The notes: generated by a model from the letters alone, not told the origin. Positions 33,367 through 45,010 are shown, numbered from the stretch's first letter. The stretch is DNA of 64,000 nt from Zymoseptoria tritici IPO323 (GCF_000219625.1 NC_018205.1:709099-773098); one strand, 5' to 3'. Numbers and translations are program-made.

Positions 33367-33461
33367 ACTATTCTCTAGAGGACTCGAACCGAGGGCACTA
33401 TAAGAGGAAGCTAACGGAAGGAGAAACTATTAAATAGACGCGACGACTACTAGGCTATTAG
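33367..33461 (-). tRNA. tRNA-like relic 2
   Basis: The minus strand carries B-box GGTTCGAGTCC (about 33382-33392) and the A-box-like TAGCCTAGTAGTCGTCGCG at a spacing that would fit a long-variable-arm tRNA (Leu/Ser type). T-stem pairing is poor. It lies about 220 bp from relic 1 on the same strand, inside the 3' extension of the Gypsy element. Confidence 0.35.
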
Positions 33462-34669
33462 AACGGAGTTAGTAGTAATCTAGTTATATATATAGGTAGA
33501 AAAAAGGGGGGGGGGTAGAGGTCCGGTTTCGTCGTCGTTATAGTTTCCGGTCCTTATAAGGGGACTAAAGAGGGGTTCGATAGTCTAAATACTATCCCTA
33601 GCCTATATCCGGCGTAGCTTAGGCCTACCGGCTATTATATCTAAGACTCGGACCGAGGAGTCTAATTATTAGGTCCTCCCTAGGTACCTACGCTATAGTA
33701 TCGCCTCTTAACTACTATTATATAGTATAAATAGCCCTAAATCCGGTCTCGTAGCTACCTACCTAATACCTAAGGCTCGTAATTGTCCGTAAATTCTTCC
33801 CGTAACTCCTTATACTCGTAATATATTAGTAAATTCGAGTCCTTAATTATAGGCGTAGTCTATATATTCTTACGTATAAAACTACGCTGTTCTACTTATT
33901 CCTTCCTTCCTTCTTTATTAACCTCCTTCGCTTCCTCGTCGATACTACCGTCGACATTATTAAGCTAGCTCTAGCTTTCCTCCTCGTATCTATCTAAGAA
34001 GACTTTCCGCGGAGAGTATTTAGTAATAGCTTCTTTCCGTTACCGCCCCTTCCCTAGTACTCTACTACGCCTCGCCGAGTTTCTACTATTATAAGCTAGT
34101 AGGGTTTCGTATATAACTATCCCGGCGGTAGTAGTAGTAGTAGTAGCCGTCCTCCGAGTAGCTTTCCCGCTATTAATAGCCCCGAGGGCTAGCGCCTTAA
34201 TTAGCGTAATCGTAGCTATAATCGGCGTACTAGCTAGGAGGCCGGTAATAGTCTACCGACATCTCCTTAGGCTCCGGGGACTATACCTCGGTCGAATTCT
34301 AATAGCTTCCTTACCTAGCGTTTAGGTATATATCTAGTCTAATTCTAGCCTACGACTAAGCTAATATAGATAGGGCCTCCTATTACTATTCCTCTAAAGG
34401 CGAAGATTCCTACGGGTCTCTATTCTCGTAAGGAGATAGCCGTAAGCGACCTTCCGCTTACTCGCGTTCCTTACCTTCCTCCTTACCTATAGCCTCGCCC
34501 TCCGGCTCGTATATTACCCTATATTAACTATATCCGTCGCCTCTAGCCTATCGGCTAATATAACCTCGTACCGTAATAGCTCCTTATTACTACCTACTAC
34601 GATATAAGGGATAATCCGAGTAGTAAGTACTCGTAGTATATTACTAATAAGTAGACCGATCGCTACTAT

Positions 34670-35210
34670 CCTATACCGGAGGAGGCCTTCCGCGCTATAA
34701 ATATTCTCGATTACCTATAATATACTATAAAGGATTACCTTTAGCGGAACCCTAGTATTACTATCGATAATACTACTAACGACCCTATAGAAAAGACCGA
34801 CGCCGTAAAGCGCCTCCTACGCCGGACTAATACGGTTCGTAACTACGCCGCGAAGCTATACCCTTAGATTACGTCCCTAATTAAGGAGGTCTTTATCGCC
34901 GGTATAAATACTCCTACTTACGCGCGTATTCTTACGTTCTTTACTAGGGCTCCCCCCCCTACGCGTAAGTATAAGGACTTAACTTCTAAGCCTACGGAGG
35001 AGTAGTAGATAGCCTACTATCGGTCTCGTCGTACCGATATAATAGGTAAGGAGACGCGGTTTATAGCTAGTATAGGGATATCGTCGTAGTAGCTATTTAA
35101 TATCGTTACGGACGGGCCCTTCGAGCGTCTTATTATCGCGGATATAAGCCCTTATATACTCCGCCTCGTATACTATAGCTATTCGGCCTTTTAAGGGGCT
35201 ATTAGTATAG
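34670..35210 (+). pseudogene. Plus-strand coding remnant inside the Gypsy 3' region
   Basis: Open apart from RIP-type stops, and antisense to pol. It encodes EEAFRAINILDYL, then KTDAVKRLLRRTNTVRNYAA, SLIKEVFIAGINTPTYARIL, and FNIVTDGPFERLIIADISPY. No family recognised. It ends shortly before the SINE-like insertion. It may be an accessory gene of the retrotransposon, a captured host fragment or an earlier insertion. Confidence 0.4.
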
Positions 35211-35277
35211 AATAGGTATAAGGCGGGGCTCTTTTAGAGGGCATTAGGGTATAATAGATAATATCGGTATAGTATTA

Positions 35278-36051
35278 TTTGTTTGTTTGTTTGTTTGTTT
35301 GTTCCATTTACGTCCTTTCGGAGTCCAAGACTATGTAGGACGGCTTTGCTATAAAGGCAAAGCAGTAGATCTAGTTACAATCAGATTTTTCGGTATTCTT
35401 TGACCTTAGGGGAGACCCCGTGCCTAAGGCAATGCTAAAGGACTTTAAACAAATGCGAGACAAAGGAAATCAAACGAGTGTTGCAGCCCAAGGCTGCAGA
35501 ATTTTCGCGCCAAGCTTTTGCAGAATTTTCAGCGGATCCTTCCGCTTCGCACACACGCTGCGAATTCGAAACGTAGTGCAAATGCCGTACAAAATGCCGT
35601 GCAAAAGCAGTGCGAAAGCAGCTGTCCAACTCGCTGCCCCCTCTTATCCTTAATACGCCTTTGTGGAACTGCATGCCGCTTCCAAACGTATACAGCTACG
35701 CAGGTTGATCGCAGAGTTGTAGATTCCACCGACTGTTCTAGCTCTTTGAAGTGCACTTTTCCGTAGAGGACCCGAATCTCTAGAGGGAAAGAGGTGCGAT
35801 TTCGGTTCGGATTTCGAGGAGGTGCGCGTATAGGATAGAGTGGACTGCTTCTTCTCGTTCGTAACGTAGAGGGCTGTTCGTTCGAATCGTGCCGTTGTTC
35901 TGTAGCTTGTATTTCGAGGCGGATTTCGAGAAGGATTTCGGGCGGATTTCGAGAGGTTTTCGAGGAGGTTTCTTCCAGACTGTCTTAGTTTCCCTTCCGA
36001 GGAAGGTACTTACGACGGCCACCGCGTGAAGGTGCAGTCTGTTCGGCCGTC
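35278..36051 (-). mobile_element. SINE-like retroelement, copy B
   Basis: A 774-bp copy in minus orientation with a 14-bp target duplication TCGGTATAGTATTA (35264-35277 and 36052-36065). It is the most complete copy and ends in an (AAAC)n-type tail. The hairpin before the shared LINE-type tail has one changed base (35343-35363). It is inserted into the RIP-saturated Gypsy element yet keeps most CA/TG, so it is younger than that mutation. Confidence 0.85.
35780..36022 (-). CDS. Small ORF inside SINE-like copy B
   Basis: 80 residues: MAVVSTFLGRETKTVWKKPP, basic repeats, then EAVHSILYAHLLEIRTE and IAPLSL before the stop. It is nearly identical to the copy A frame except for a shorter Glu/Lys run and an extended C-terminus. 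Function unknown. Confidence 0.4.
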   Translation of the reverse strand: MAVVSTFLGRETKTVWKKPPRKPLEIRPKSFSKSASKYKLQNNGTIRTNSPLRYEREEAVHSILYAHLLEIRTEIAPLSL

Positions 36052-36249
36052 TCGGTATAGTATTAAAGACTATAGCGGGGCCTAGTATATTAGACTCCTT
36101 AGTTCGGTTCTTTATTTTTAGCTATAGAGCCTTTTAATTTTTAGCGTAGAGGGTAAGGTAAAAGTATACGACCTTATCTACGAGTTCTTTTCTTTTTTAG
36201 TCGCGTAGGATACCTACCTATAGTAGTGTTCGGGCCTATTTTAGGCCTA

Positions 36250-39200
36250 CCTTCGGCCTATAGCCGGGCTTACTTAATTTTAAACTCTTTAATAAGTTTA
36301 CTCGCTCCTTCTATATTTTCCGCCGATATCTACTCGTTATGTTCTAGGGAGTACCCTAACTATCGTACTAGATATTCCCTCGTTTCCCGCGTATCGCCCC
36401 TTATAGCTAGAATCCCTTCTACCTCCTAGTCGTCTTCCTTATTATCGTCAGGCTCGAGGGACTATACTAGGGGTAGTTAGTATCCCTCTCGGGCTCGATA
36501 TAGCTCTAGTAGGAATACGTAGAAGATAGAGTAGAACCGCTTTATCGATAGCGGAAGGTCGAGGTAGTAGGCTTACGTCCTAATCCGTTCCGTAATATAG
36601 AAGGGCCTAAGGAACTTATTATCTAGTTTCTAATAGGGTCGCCTAGTCTTAATATTCTTCCTTAATAGTAGTACCCTATTACCGACGTTATAGAACTTCT
36701 CTACCGTTGTCTTATCGTAGTACTTCTTCTAAAGGGTCGCTATATACTCTAGGTATTCTTTTACTTTAGTAAACTCTATCGCTCTATTCGCGAGATATTC
36801 GCGCGCGGCGTTAGCTAGCGACCTTACTTTAGACGTTAGTCCCTTCGTAGGGAAGTCCTTTTATAATACGCTATTAATAGCGCCTAAATTAGACCTATAA
36901 GCGAGCTTTATTAGGCTAAATCTAGACCTAGAATAGACCTTAGTATTATAGGTATAAGCCGCTATAGGGAGAAGGATAGCCTGGTCGTCTTAGTCCTAGT
37001 TATAGTAGATACGGAGGTAAGCCTCGAGCTACTAGTTTATACGCTTAGTCTAGCCGTCCGTCTATAGGTAGAAAGCCGTACTAAGCCGTTTCTTAATAGA
37101 GAGGTAGTAGAATAGAGCGCTCTAGTACGTACTTATAAAGATTAATCCTCGATCCGATACGATATCGTCCGGGGGGCCTATCCTATATACGATTCGGTTA
37201 TAGATTAGGTCTCCTAGGGTATTAGCGTCGATCGTATTATTTATAGGGAAGTACCGGACATACTTAGTAAGCCGGTCGACGATAACTAATATAGCGTTAT
37301 ATACCTTACTATTAAATCCCTTAGACGGTAGTAAGCCGACGATAAAGTCTATCGATAGTAACTACTATAGTCTATTAGGAACGGAGAGGGGTTATAGCTA
37401 TCCGTATAGCTTATAGTACTTTATCTTAGTCCGCTAGTATATATCGTAGGTTCTAACGTAGTTATTAATATCGTTCGTAAGCCCCTTCTAATAGTATTTA
37501 GAGGCGATAATCTCTTACGTACGTTAGTAGCTATAGTAGCCTATAGTAGGGTCGTCGTAATTCCTTCTAAGGATTTCCCTTCTTAGCGATACTACGTTAG
37601 GAACGTAGACTTTTCTATCGTACCGTAGGATTCTACTAGAGTTAAACGCCTACCGGTCGTCCTCTCCTACTAGGTCCGGGTCTAATTCGGGTATACCTAG
37701 GGCCTACTTTAGGGCTAAGGCGGCTATACCTAAATTTCGCGCGGTTATTTAACTTCTTCGTTCCTAAATAAAGGGATCCGCTTACTAGATATCCCTAATT
37801 AGATTAACGAATAAGGCCGGTAGCTCCGCCGAGTTCGCTATCTCCCCCTCCGCCGTAGCGGTAACGAGGTAGTATAGAATACGTATAGCGCTTCTACTCG
37901 AGGTATCGTCCTCGATACTATAAACTACGTATATACTCTATTCGCGTATCGAGAATCGTATTTCTTCTAACGCGTTAGGCGCGTAGCCCTCCGGGCTACC
38001 TATTCCTTCCTTAGGCTCCTATACTAATATAACTATAGGGCTATTACTAGCCTTATATAGGTCTAAAGTAGAGCCGTCCGGGAATAGCGTTCTTAGCGAC
38101 TATTAAAGGATAGGGAGGGCCCCTTATAGCTCGTCTTCCTTTACGCCTTCCTTAAAGCCTATAAAGTAGTTAGGGCGGCGTAATAAGCTATCCGTAGGAT
38201 TTAATTTCCCTAGCTTATATTTAATAACGAAGTCGTACGCGGCGAGGGTCTCGGCAATACGAGCCTAACGCCCGTTAAGTATCTTCGTTATTATAAAGTA
38301 GCGTAGGTTATAGTAGTCGGTTATTACCTATATTAGATAGGTAGCGCCCTCTAAGTAATACCGCTATATCTTAAAATACTCCGATATCGCTATTAATTCC
38401 TTATCTAGTATATAGTACCGGATCTCCGGTCCTACCTAGCTCTTAGAATAATAAGCTACTAGGTACTAGTAGCGGTTACCGTCGGCGTCCTCTTTTAGCT
38501 AGAGGAGGATGCCGGAGTAGGCGGTATCTAATATATCTATAATAACTATAATCGGGAGGGATAGATCGAAGTACTAAAGTAGAGGTATATCTATAAAGGT
38601 CTATTTTAGGTCTAAAAACGCTCTATTAGAGGTCTTATTCTACTTAAAGGGTCTACGGACTATCTACTTCTTCCCTCGTTTCCCCTTATCTATAACCTAG
38701 CTACCGGATAGTATATTATTTAGGGGCCTCGCGATCTTTGAGTACCTATATATAAACCTCCTATAGAAGTTTACGAACCCTAAGAATACCTATACGTCCC
38801 TATAGGACTTCGGTATAGGCTATTTATAGATAGCTTCGATCCTTCTTTAGTCTATAACTATACCCCCTAGTATAATAATAAACCCTAAGAACTCGACGCG
38901 ATCTATATAGAACTCGTACTTCGCGGGTTTTATATATAGCTTCTACTCCTCTAGTCGCTTAAGGACTTATTTAACGTAGTAGCGGTGTTCCTCCTCGTTC
39001 TTCGAGTAGATAAGTATATTATCTAGGTATACTATATAGATAGTACTAATAAGCCCTATAAGGGCCTTATTAATATACGCTTAGAACGTCGCTAGCGTAT
39101 TAGCTAGCCTAAATAGTATAACTAGGTACTCGAATAAGCCGTACCTTATTTTAAACGCCGTCTTCTACTCGTCTCCCTCCTTAATCCTTATCCTATAGTA

Positions 39201-40340
39201 GGCGTTCCTTAGGTCTAATTTAGAGAAGATTCGGGCCTAACTTAGGTAATCTAGTATCTTACTAATAAGGGGGAGAGGGTATCGGTTCTTAATAGTAACT
39301 CGGTTTAATCCCCTATAGTTAATATATAGCCTTATCTCGCCGTCCTTTTTAGGGACGAATAGGATAGGCGCCCCGTATAGGCTCTTACTAGGCCTAATCT
39401 AGCCCTTCTTTAAGGCCTTATCGATATACTCGCGTAGGATAACTAGCTCCTTCTATAAGAGGTTATATATCGGCATTTAGGGGGGTATCTCCCCCTCCTT
39501 AATATTAATTATATAGTTATACTAGCTATTACGGGCTATAATACCGGCGAGCTCCTTACTAAATACGTCGTAGTCGTAGTATTTAGGGGGGACGCGGTCG
39601 AGGTCCGCTTATTCTACCGCGGCGACGGTAAGTATAGTCTAATAGACCTATTTCGGTAGTTCGCTTAGCTCTAGTTTATCCTTATATATATCGCGGTAGC
39701 GTTCGTAGTACGATAGCGCTACGATCTAGTGTTCGTATCGCTTATTTAGGTCTACCTCCGTTAGGTCGCGGTCCCTATCGATATAAATTACTATAGGTTC
39801 TATAATAGCGCTATCTAGGGCGTTAATGTCTACTATTTTAGGGATAATGTCGGCGTCTTCCTTATCCTCCTATACCGCCGATCCGACTAGGAACTATCCT
39901 TCCTATTCGAATACGGCCTCTCCGCTAAAGATAGCGTATAGTACTATACTAGTAGGGTAGTCTCTTTAGGGCTAACTCTCGTCCTCTTCTTCCGTATCGT
40001 CGCCCTCGTCGTCGGCTATAGCCTATACGAATCTCCCCGACCGGAAATAAATAAGAGGGTTAGATACGAGAATCTAGTCCTATCTAAGTACTATATCGTA
40101 TCCGGTAAAGGTAGCTACCTAGAAGGTCTAGTTTATACCTCTTTTAGCCCCTTTCGAGTCCTTTACTAGTACTATTAGGTCGTAGCCCTTATAGACCGTT
40201 ATCTAATAGTCGTTTAAGAACTTAACCTTTAGTACCGGGGCCCTATTACTCGGGAGATAAAGTAATTAGACCTTATATTAGGAGATAAGGTTAATCTAAG
40301 CGCTATAGTCGACTAACGCTATTAGCGTCTAGAGCCTACC
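36250..40340 (-). pseudogene. Gypsy pol: protease, RT, RNase H, integrase, chromodomain
   Basis: Domains from right to left on the minus strand. The protease-like LIALVDYSAQINLIS lies near 40260-40325 (Gln inferred at a TAG). The reverse transcriptase box YLDNILIYSKNEEEH lies at about 38985-39040 (DD altered to DN). The RNase H end has LAAYDFVIKYKLGKLNPTDS near 38200-38270. The integrase zinc-binding region has YYWKGLTNDINNYVRTYDIY (about 37450-37500), with His/Cys positions replaced by Tyr. The integrase core has LSIDFIVGLLPSKGFN through DDIVSDRG (about 37160-37350). A GPY/F-like KLDNKFLRPFYI lies near 36600. The chromodomain has EVEGILAIRGDTRETREYLV, then SAENIEGASKLIKEF (about 36290-36440). 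Stops and the lost catalytic and metal-binding residues make it inactive. Confidence 0.9.
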
Positions 40341-41740
40341 GTCGCTATCGCGGATCTAGACGTTAATAGCTAGTCTCCTCTTCTTCCCTCTTATTTTCGG
40401 CCCTAGCTTAAGGGAGCTAAGTTATATGCCGACAACTTTAACTAGGGCTACTCTTTTACTTCCCCGATATACCCCGCTAGTATACGATTAACGCCGGAAG
40501 TAGATATATTATTTATATAGTAGGCGAAGTTTCCGCGGCTACCCCTCTAGCCTAGTCGACCTCCGCCCCGACCCTTTAGGGTCTAGGACAGATTCGTAGC
40601 CGTAGTAGGGCCGGAAGGGGGCTATTCCGGGTCCTTCCTTAGTTTAGTATCGCGAGCCCTAGGGCGTCCTTTTAGAAAATAGACGTTCTCGTAGATCGAT
40701 ACGATGTCTATAAGTTCTACTATATTATACGTACTAGCGAGCTTCTCGTTCTTATTAATCTCTTTCTAAAGGTCCTCCGCTAGCTTAGAGTAGTAGAAAC
40801 TCTTCCGGTTCTACCTATCTTTATCGTTTATTATTAGTACTACGTCTATACGAGCCTCGAGCCCTTATATATATATATAGAAGTTACCTATAGACTAGTT
40901 ATTAAGCTATTTATAGTACTAATATTAGGTCGCGAGCTCCGCTATACGGGTCGCCTTCGGGGTAATCTAGTCGCGGAGTACCTCCTTAAGGTCGCTCTAT
41001 TCGAAAATAGTATCTAAGGCGTAGTCGTCGGGGTAGTCTACCTAGTACCGTACGATAGTAGCGCGGAGGTCCTTCGGCTTAACTCGTTTAATAGCCTAGG
41101 CGGTACGGCGAGACTAGTTATTAGCGGTTATATTATAGGGAACGTTATAGAAATAGAAACGGTTCTCGTAGTCGCTAACCTATATACGAAGAGCTTCTAG
41201 GGAGGAGGTCTCTAGCGTACATCCTAGTCTAGACTTAAGAAGGCTCTAAATCGGGTCTAATTTAGACCTAATTCCTCTCTCTACTAATTATAGGCTAGAG
41301 GGAGCTCTCTTCCTTTTCTTAATAAAGTCTAGCTCTATATCGTATATAGCGGCGGTATCTTAGCGAGCCTTAATATACGCCGCTCGTTACTTCGCCGTTA
41401 TAGGCGCGATCTAAACCTACCTTAGTTCCTAGATATAGTCTCTAATATACTAAGGGACCTATAGATAGTCTAGGTCCGTATTCGGGTCCGTTCCTAGGTC
41501 CGTTAGGGTCTATTCCGGATCTATATCGGGTGTTCCTATATATCGGCCTCCTATATTATCTCGCTTATCCTCTTTATTCGGTAGGTCGCTAAGTCTCGAT
41601 AACGATAGAGCGTCGCTCGGGCCTCGGCCGTCCGGCTATATCTTAGGAGGTATTTCTTAGTTCTAATTCGGTACTAAATCGGGGGTCGATAGTACCTACT
41701 CTAGTACTTAGTACGGCTAATCCCTTAGTAGGTTTCGAGG
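40340..41740 (-). pseudogene. Gypsy gag region, heavily degraded
   Basis: This stretch lies between the 5' LTR and the protease, where gag is expected. Minus-strand coding-like pieces exist, but no CCHC zinc knuckle can be read, perhaps because TGC/TGT and CAC codons are hit by RIP. The primer-binding site just inside the LTR does not start with the usual TGG complement of a tRNA 3' end. Some chromoviruses self-prime, but this was not tested. Confidence 0.5.
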
Positions 41741-41748
41741 TAATATAC

Positions 41749-41972
41749 TATAAGGGTAGTATAACTAGGTAGTAACTAATACGTATAAGTAGTCTATATA
41801 CGAATGTCTATATTACCTACCGAGTATAACGAAGGGAGGCGAAAGGGAACAAAAGGGAATATATACGCTAAGCCTCGCTTAGGGTAGCCTCGGGTCTATA
41901 TCGGGTCTATATTAGGCCTAGAATAGGCCCGATTTAGGCCCGGAGTAGCGATACCCTACTCGTTTCCTAATA
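41749..41972 (-). repeat. Gypsy 5' LTR
   Basis: 224 bp, matching 32832-33055 with a few mostly C/T and G/A differences. It is followed by the AATAT target duplication and the resumption of the hAT gene. Confidence 0.92.
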
Positions 41973-41977
41973 AATAT

Positions 41978-42450
41978 CCTTTATATAGATTTCTAGTAAC
42001 TAGGTAAGGGTAAGAAGGATAGGAGTATTCTCTAGTATTAGGCCGCTATCGAGTACGAATACCCTAATATTATAAGGCTAGCTCGAGATATACTCTATAT
42101 ACTAGCTATAGGTATTAGCTACGAGCGCGTTTTTAGCGTCGCTCGCTATTAGGCTCGGTATAACTAAGTATACTCTTTCGAGGTATTTTACGCTATTCTA
42201 CTTAGATAGTATTAATTAAAGAGGGAAGAGGAGTTAAGGATACTCTACGTATAGAAATATATAGCCGGGAAATATATATAGGAAACTATATAGGCTAAAG
42301 AGAAGCTTATTAAGGAGGAACTCGAGTATATACGTATTATTAGCTTAGTAGGTATTAGCGATAACGAGTCTATAGATCCTATAGACTTTACCTAGTAGCG
42401 GAGAAGGAAAAAGAGGGTCCTAAAAACCCGTTAATCGCGCGTCCTAGATA
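41978..42450 (+). pseudogene. hAT-family transposase, C-terminal dimerisation part
   Basis: It resumes after the Gypsy insertion with AAIEYEYPNIIRLARDILYI (about 42045-42110), then SYERVFSVAR (about 42120-42150), the hallmark C-terminal hAT motif. An acidic/basic tail follows to about 42440. RIP-type stops are present. Together with 30880-32831 it forms one broken transposase gene. Confidence 0.8.
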
Positions 42451-42803
42451 TTAATATATACTTTAATACTATTACTAACTATAGTTTTCTAAGCCGTAGT
42501 CGGCTAACCTTTAGTACTCGATATACTACTATAATAATAATAAATAAAAAAAGAGGCCCTATAGATCTTTACGCTTTATCTCTCTTAGTAAGATACTATA
42601 TTATATTTCTAACTAGAAACTCGAACTTAATATACTATAAACGGAAGTAATAAGAAGGAGAGTCTATTAGTAACCGCCGCGCTATCTCGCTATCTATAAA
42701 GATAGTACGGCTATAAATATATATATACTATTAGTAAGAAAGTATTATAGGCGGTACCTAAGGTATAAGCTCGGCTATACCGAGCCTTTAAAAGTAGGGC
42801 GTA

Positions 42804-42867
42804 ATCTTAGAATAAGGTTCTAAGATTCTTATCTTTTAGCCCTTAGCCTAGTAGTAAAGCGCCCTAC
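42804..42867. repeat. Nested inverted repeat with an A-box-like motif
   Basis: GTAGGGCG (42804-42811) pairs with CGCCCTAC (42860-42867), and inside it AATCTTAGAA pairs with TTCTAAGATT. The right arm overlaps TAGCCTAGTAGTAAAGCGC, which resembles a tRNA A-box. It marks the exact end of saturated RIP. It may be a hAT end, a tRNA relic or a hairpin terminator. Confidence 0.45.
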
Positions 42868-43186
42868 CCAAGTCATCGACATCCGCACTTCCATTGCACA
42901 CCCAATATTGACCCGATCATCACCAAACACGCACCATTCGAAAGCCCTTATCAAGGCCGTTCCAACGAACCCGCATTCACCCCGCTGCCCTCAAAACCTA
43001 CGCCGCTACTGGAGTTCAAAGATTTACCTTGTTGCCCCCTTTGGGGTGCAAATTTTCAAGGACGCTGGACCCTGAACTCCGGGATTTGGCCCCCACCTCC
43101 GAAACCTTATTCCGACCTCACCTCCCCTACACTCGAAACATTCCCTGTTTAGGGCATTGCACAAGGAAGGTTCACAACCTGTACCA
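42868..43186. other. Non-RIP segment upstream of LINE copy 2
   Basis: About 319 bp with ordinary CA/TG content between saturated RIP DNA and the point where the two LINE copies begin to align (43187 versus 5605). It may be the true 5' leader, missing from a 5'-truncated copy 1, or an unrelated fragment. No domain is recognised. Confidence 0.5.
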
Positions 43187-43834
43187 CAACACTTCAACAC
43201 ACCACAACACAACCAATACGCCGCCGATTCGGACGCCGTGTAGCCCGTTTGAAAGCCCTCGACGAGAGCTTTTATTCTAGCTATCAAACGCCTGATTTGG
43301 TCGAATTTTGAAAGAGCCAAAGGCCAAACAAGAGCAGTGTTCCCAGGATACACAAACATACACATACACATACACTTAGTTCTCTCTATACTAGAGTTAC
43401 CTGTTGTCCTACGCCGCCGAGAGAGGAAGCTAAAGGAGCAGTGTAGTTTAGTAAGGACGAATTTGCACCTCTAGGGATTAGAGTAGTAGTACTAGCTGTA
43501 TAGCTAGATACTCTTTATAGAGTATAGGCCTACCTTTCCCTAGAGACAAAGGTTGTCCCGAACCTGCTACGGCTACCCGCAGAACGCCTCTAAAGCCTGC
43601 TACAAAGACGCACGTTGCTGCAGGCCAGAGTACTTCCTAGAAGCAGAGGTATATTTATATATCTCTTCTCTCCTCTTTGAAGTATACCTTCTCCTACTTT
43701 GTATAGTAGGGAGAAGAGTGCCCTAGTGTCGCAAGTAGGCTAGGACCCGAACGCGATTGGAAATAGAGACGAACAAGCAGCCCTCTCGGCGTAAGACTGC
43801 TAAGCCTCTTTTTAAACAAACAAACAACAAGACA

Positions 43835-45010
43835 ATGTCTACCGAGACGGAAATGATAGACGCAAGCTTAGCCCCTTAGACTCCAAAAGCTACGGCTAGA
43901 GGGGACGAGGAAGTTACGTTTAAGTCTCTCAAAACCCTGCCGTTGCCGGAGGAACTACTAAAAAGAACCGGCATTCCTTTTATACCTAGGAAAAGGCAAA
44001 ACCCCTTCGAATTCAGTATCTCCCCGACTCGCAGCCCTTCTCTCGGAAAGAAACAAACACTCTCTTACACGCCCGCGAACGAGAAGATCCTACAAGCCCG
44101 ACAGCTACTAGTCGAAGCGGCGGGGGATCTAGTCGGGTTTCCAGGAGAACAAACCCGGGTTCTCGACCTTCTCGAAGTCTTTCGGCACTTTACCGAGTGT
44201 ATAGACTTTAGGACAACGTCCCAAATCCTCGCAAAGCAAGTCTCGAACCTAGAAATGACAACAAAGAAACTAGCAGTATAGGCGAAGAAGCCTACTTTCG
44301 CAGACGTTATTAAGGGAGACAGCGGATCCGCTACCTCTACCTCTACCTCCTCGACAACAAAGACAACACAACAACAACAATAACAACAACAACAACAACA
44401 ACAGTGGACGACCGTCTCCCGGAGGGCAAGCAAGCCGAAAGAACAAGCAGAACCGATGCCTCTTATCCTTGTACCAAAGGATAAAGAGAAGGAACTCGAC
44501 TAGATCGCAACCCGAGACAAAATTAACAACGCTCTTAAAGGCGAAGACTAAGAGCTAGCTGTCCTTGCGATAAAGAAATCATTTCGGGGTAACATTGTCC
44601 TAAACTTTGCAACAGAGAAAGCCCGCTAACGAACGATCGATAGCCTTACTAAGGTTACCGATATCGTAGGCGAGGCACGGGTAATAGAGGACTCTCTCTA
44701 GCACAAGGTCGTAGTCTATAGCGTCTCGACCGCGAACTTTAACACGCTAACGGGCCTACAGGACATTTAACGAGAAATTAAGACCTTTAATAGAGGTCTT
44801 AAACTCGCAGGCACCCCGATTTGGCTAACAAACGAAGAGAGAAGAAGGACTCTTACTAGGGCGACAGTTCTAGTAGGTTTTGCTACCGAGGAGGAGGCAA
44901 AAAGGGCTATTCAAAACCGTCTATACGTAGGCGCGGACAGCCTAAGAGTCGAGAAGGCGAAGGATCGTATACAATAGAAAGGGAGGCCCCTAGAACGTTC
45001 TATATGTTAG
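43835..45010 (+). pseudogene. LINE copy 2 ORF1, interrupted
   Basis: Same architecture as copy 1 ORF1 and one codon longer in the Gln tract. The stop after SLAP and the stop in the KELD-IATR region are shared with copy 1. A TAG near 44279 is private, where copy 1 reads CAG, while copy 1's TAA at 6786 is CAA here. The stop again overlaps the ORF2 ATG in ATGTTAG. Confidence 0.8.

Larger units (their letters stand above)
32832..41972 (-). mobile_element. Ty3/Gypsy chromovirus, minus orientation
   Basis: A 9,141-bp LTR retrotransposon. Two 224-bp direct repeats (32832-33055 and 41749-41972) bound it, and AATAT is duplicated at 32827-32831 and 41973-41977. The ends read TA...TA, as TG...CA would after RIP. 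On the minus strand the order is gag, protease, reverse transcriptase, RNase H, integrase and chromodomain, all with RIP stops. A purine-rich tract abuts the 3' LTR. It interrupts the hAT gene and is itself interrupted by a SINE-like copy. About 2.4 kb of non-pol DNA lies between the chromodomain and the 3' LTR, beyond what is usual for chromoviruses. Confidence 0.92.

Noticed and set aside
36226..36429. Plus-strand 67-codon frame
   Set aside because: Shadow of the Gypsy chromodomain on the minus strand.
42838..42867. A complete tRNA gene at the edge of LINE copy 2
   Set aside because: Only an A-box-like motif is present; no B-box or acceptor pairing follows, so it was kept only as part of an inverted repeat.
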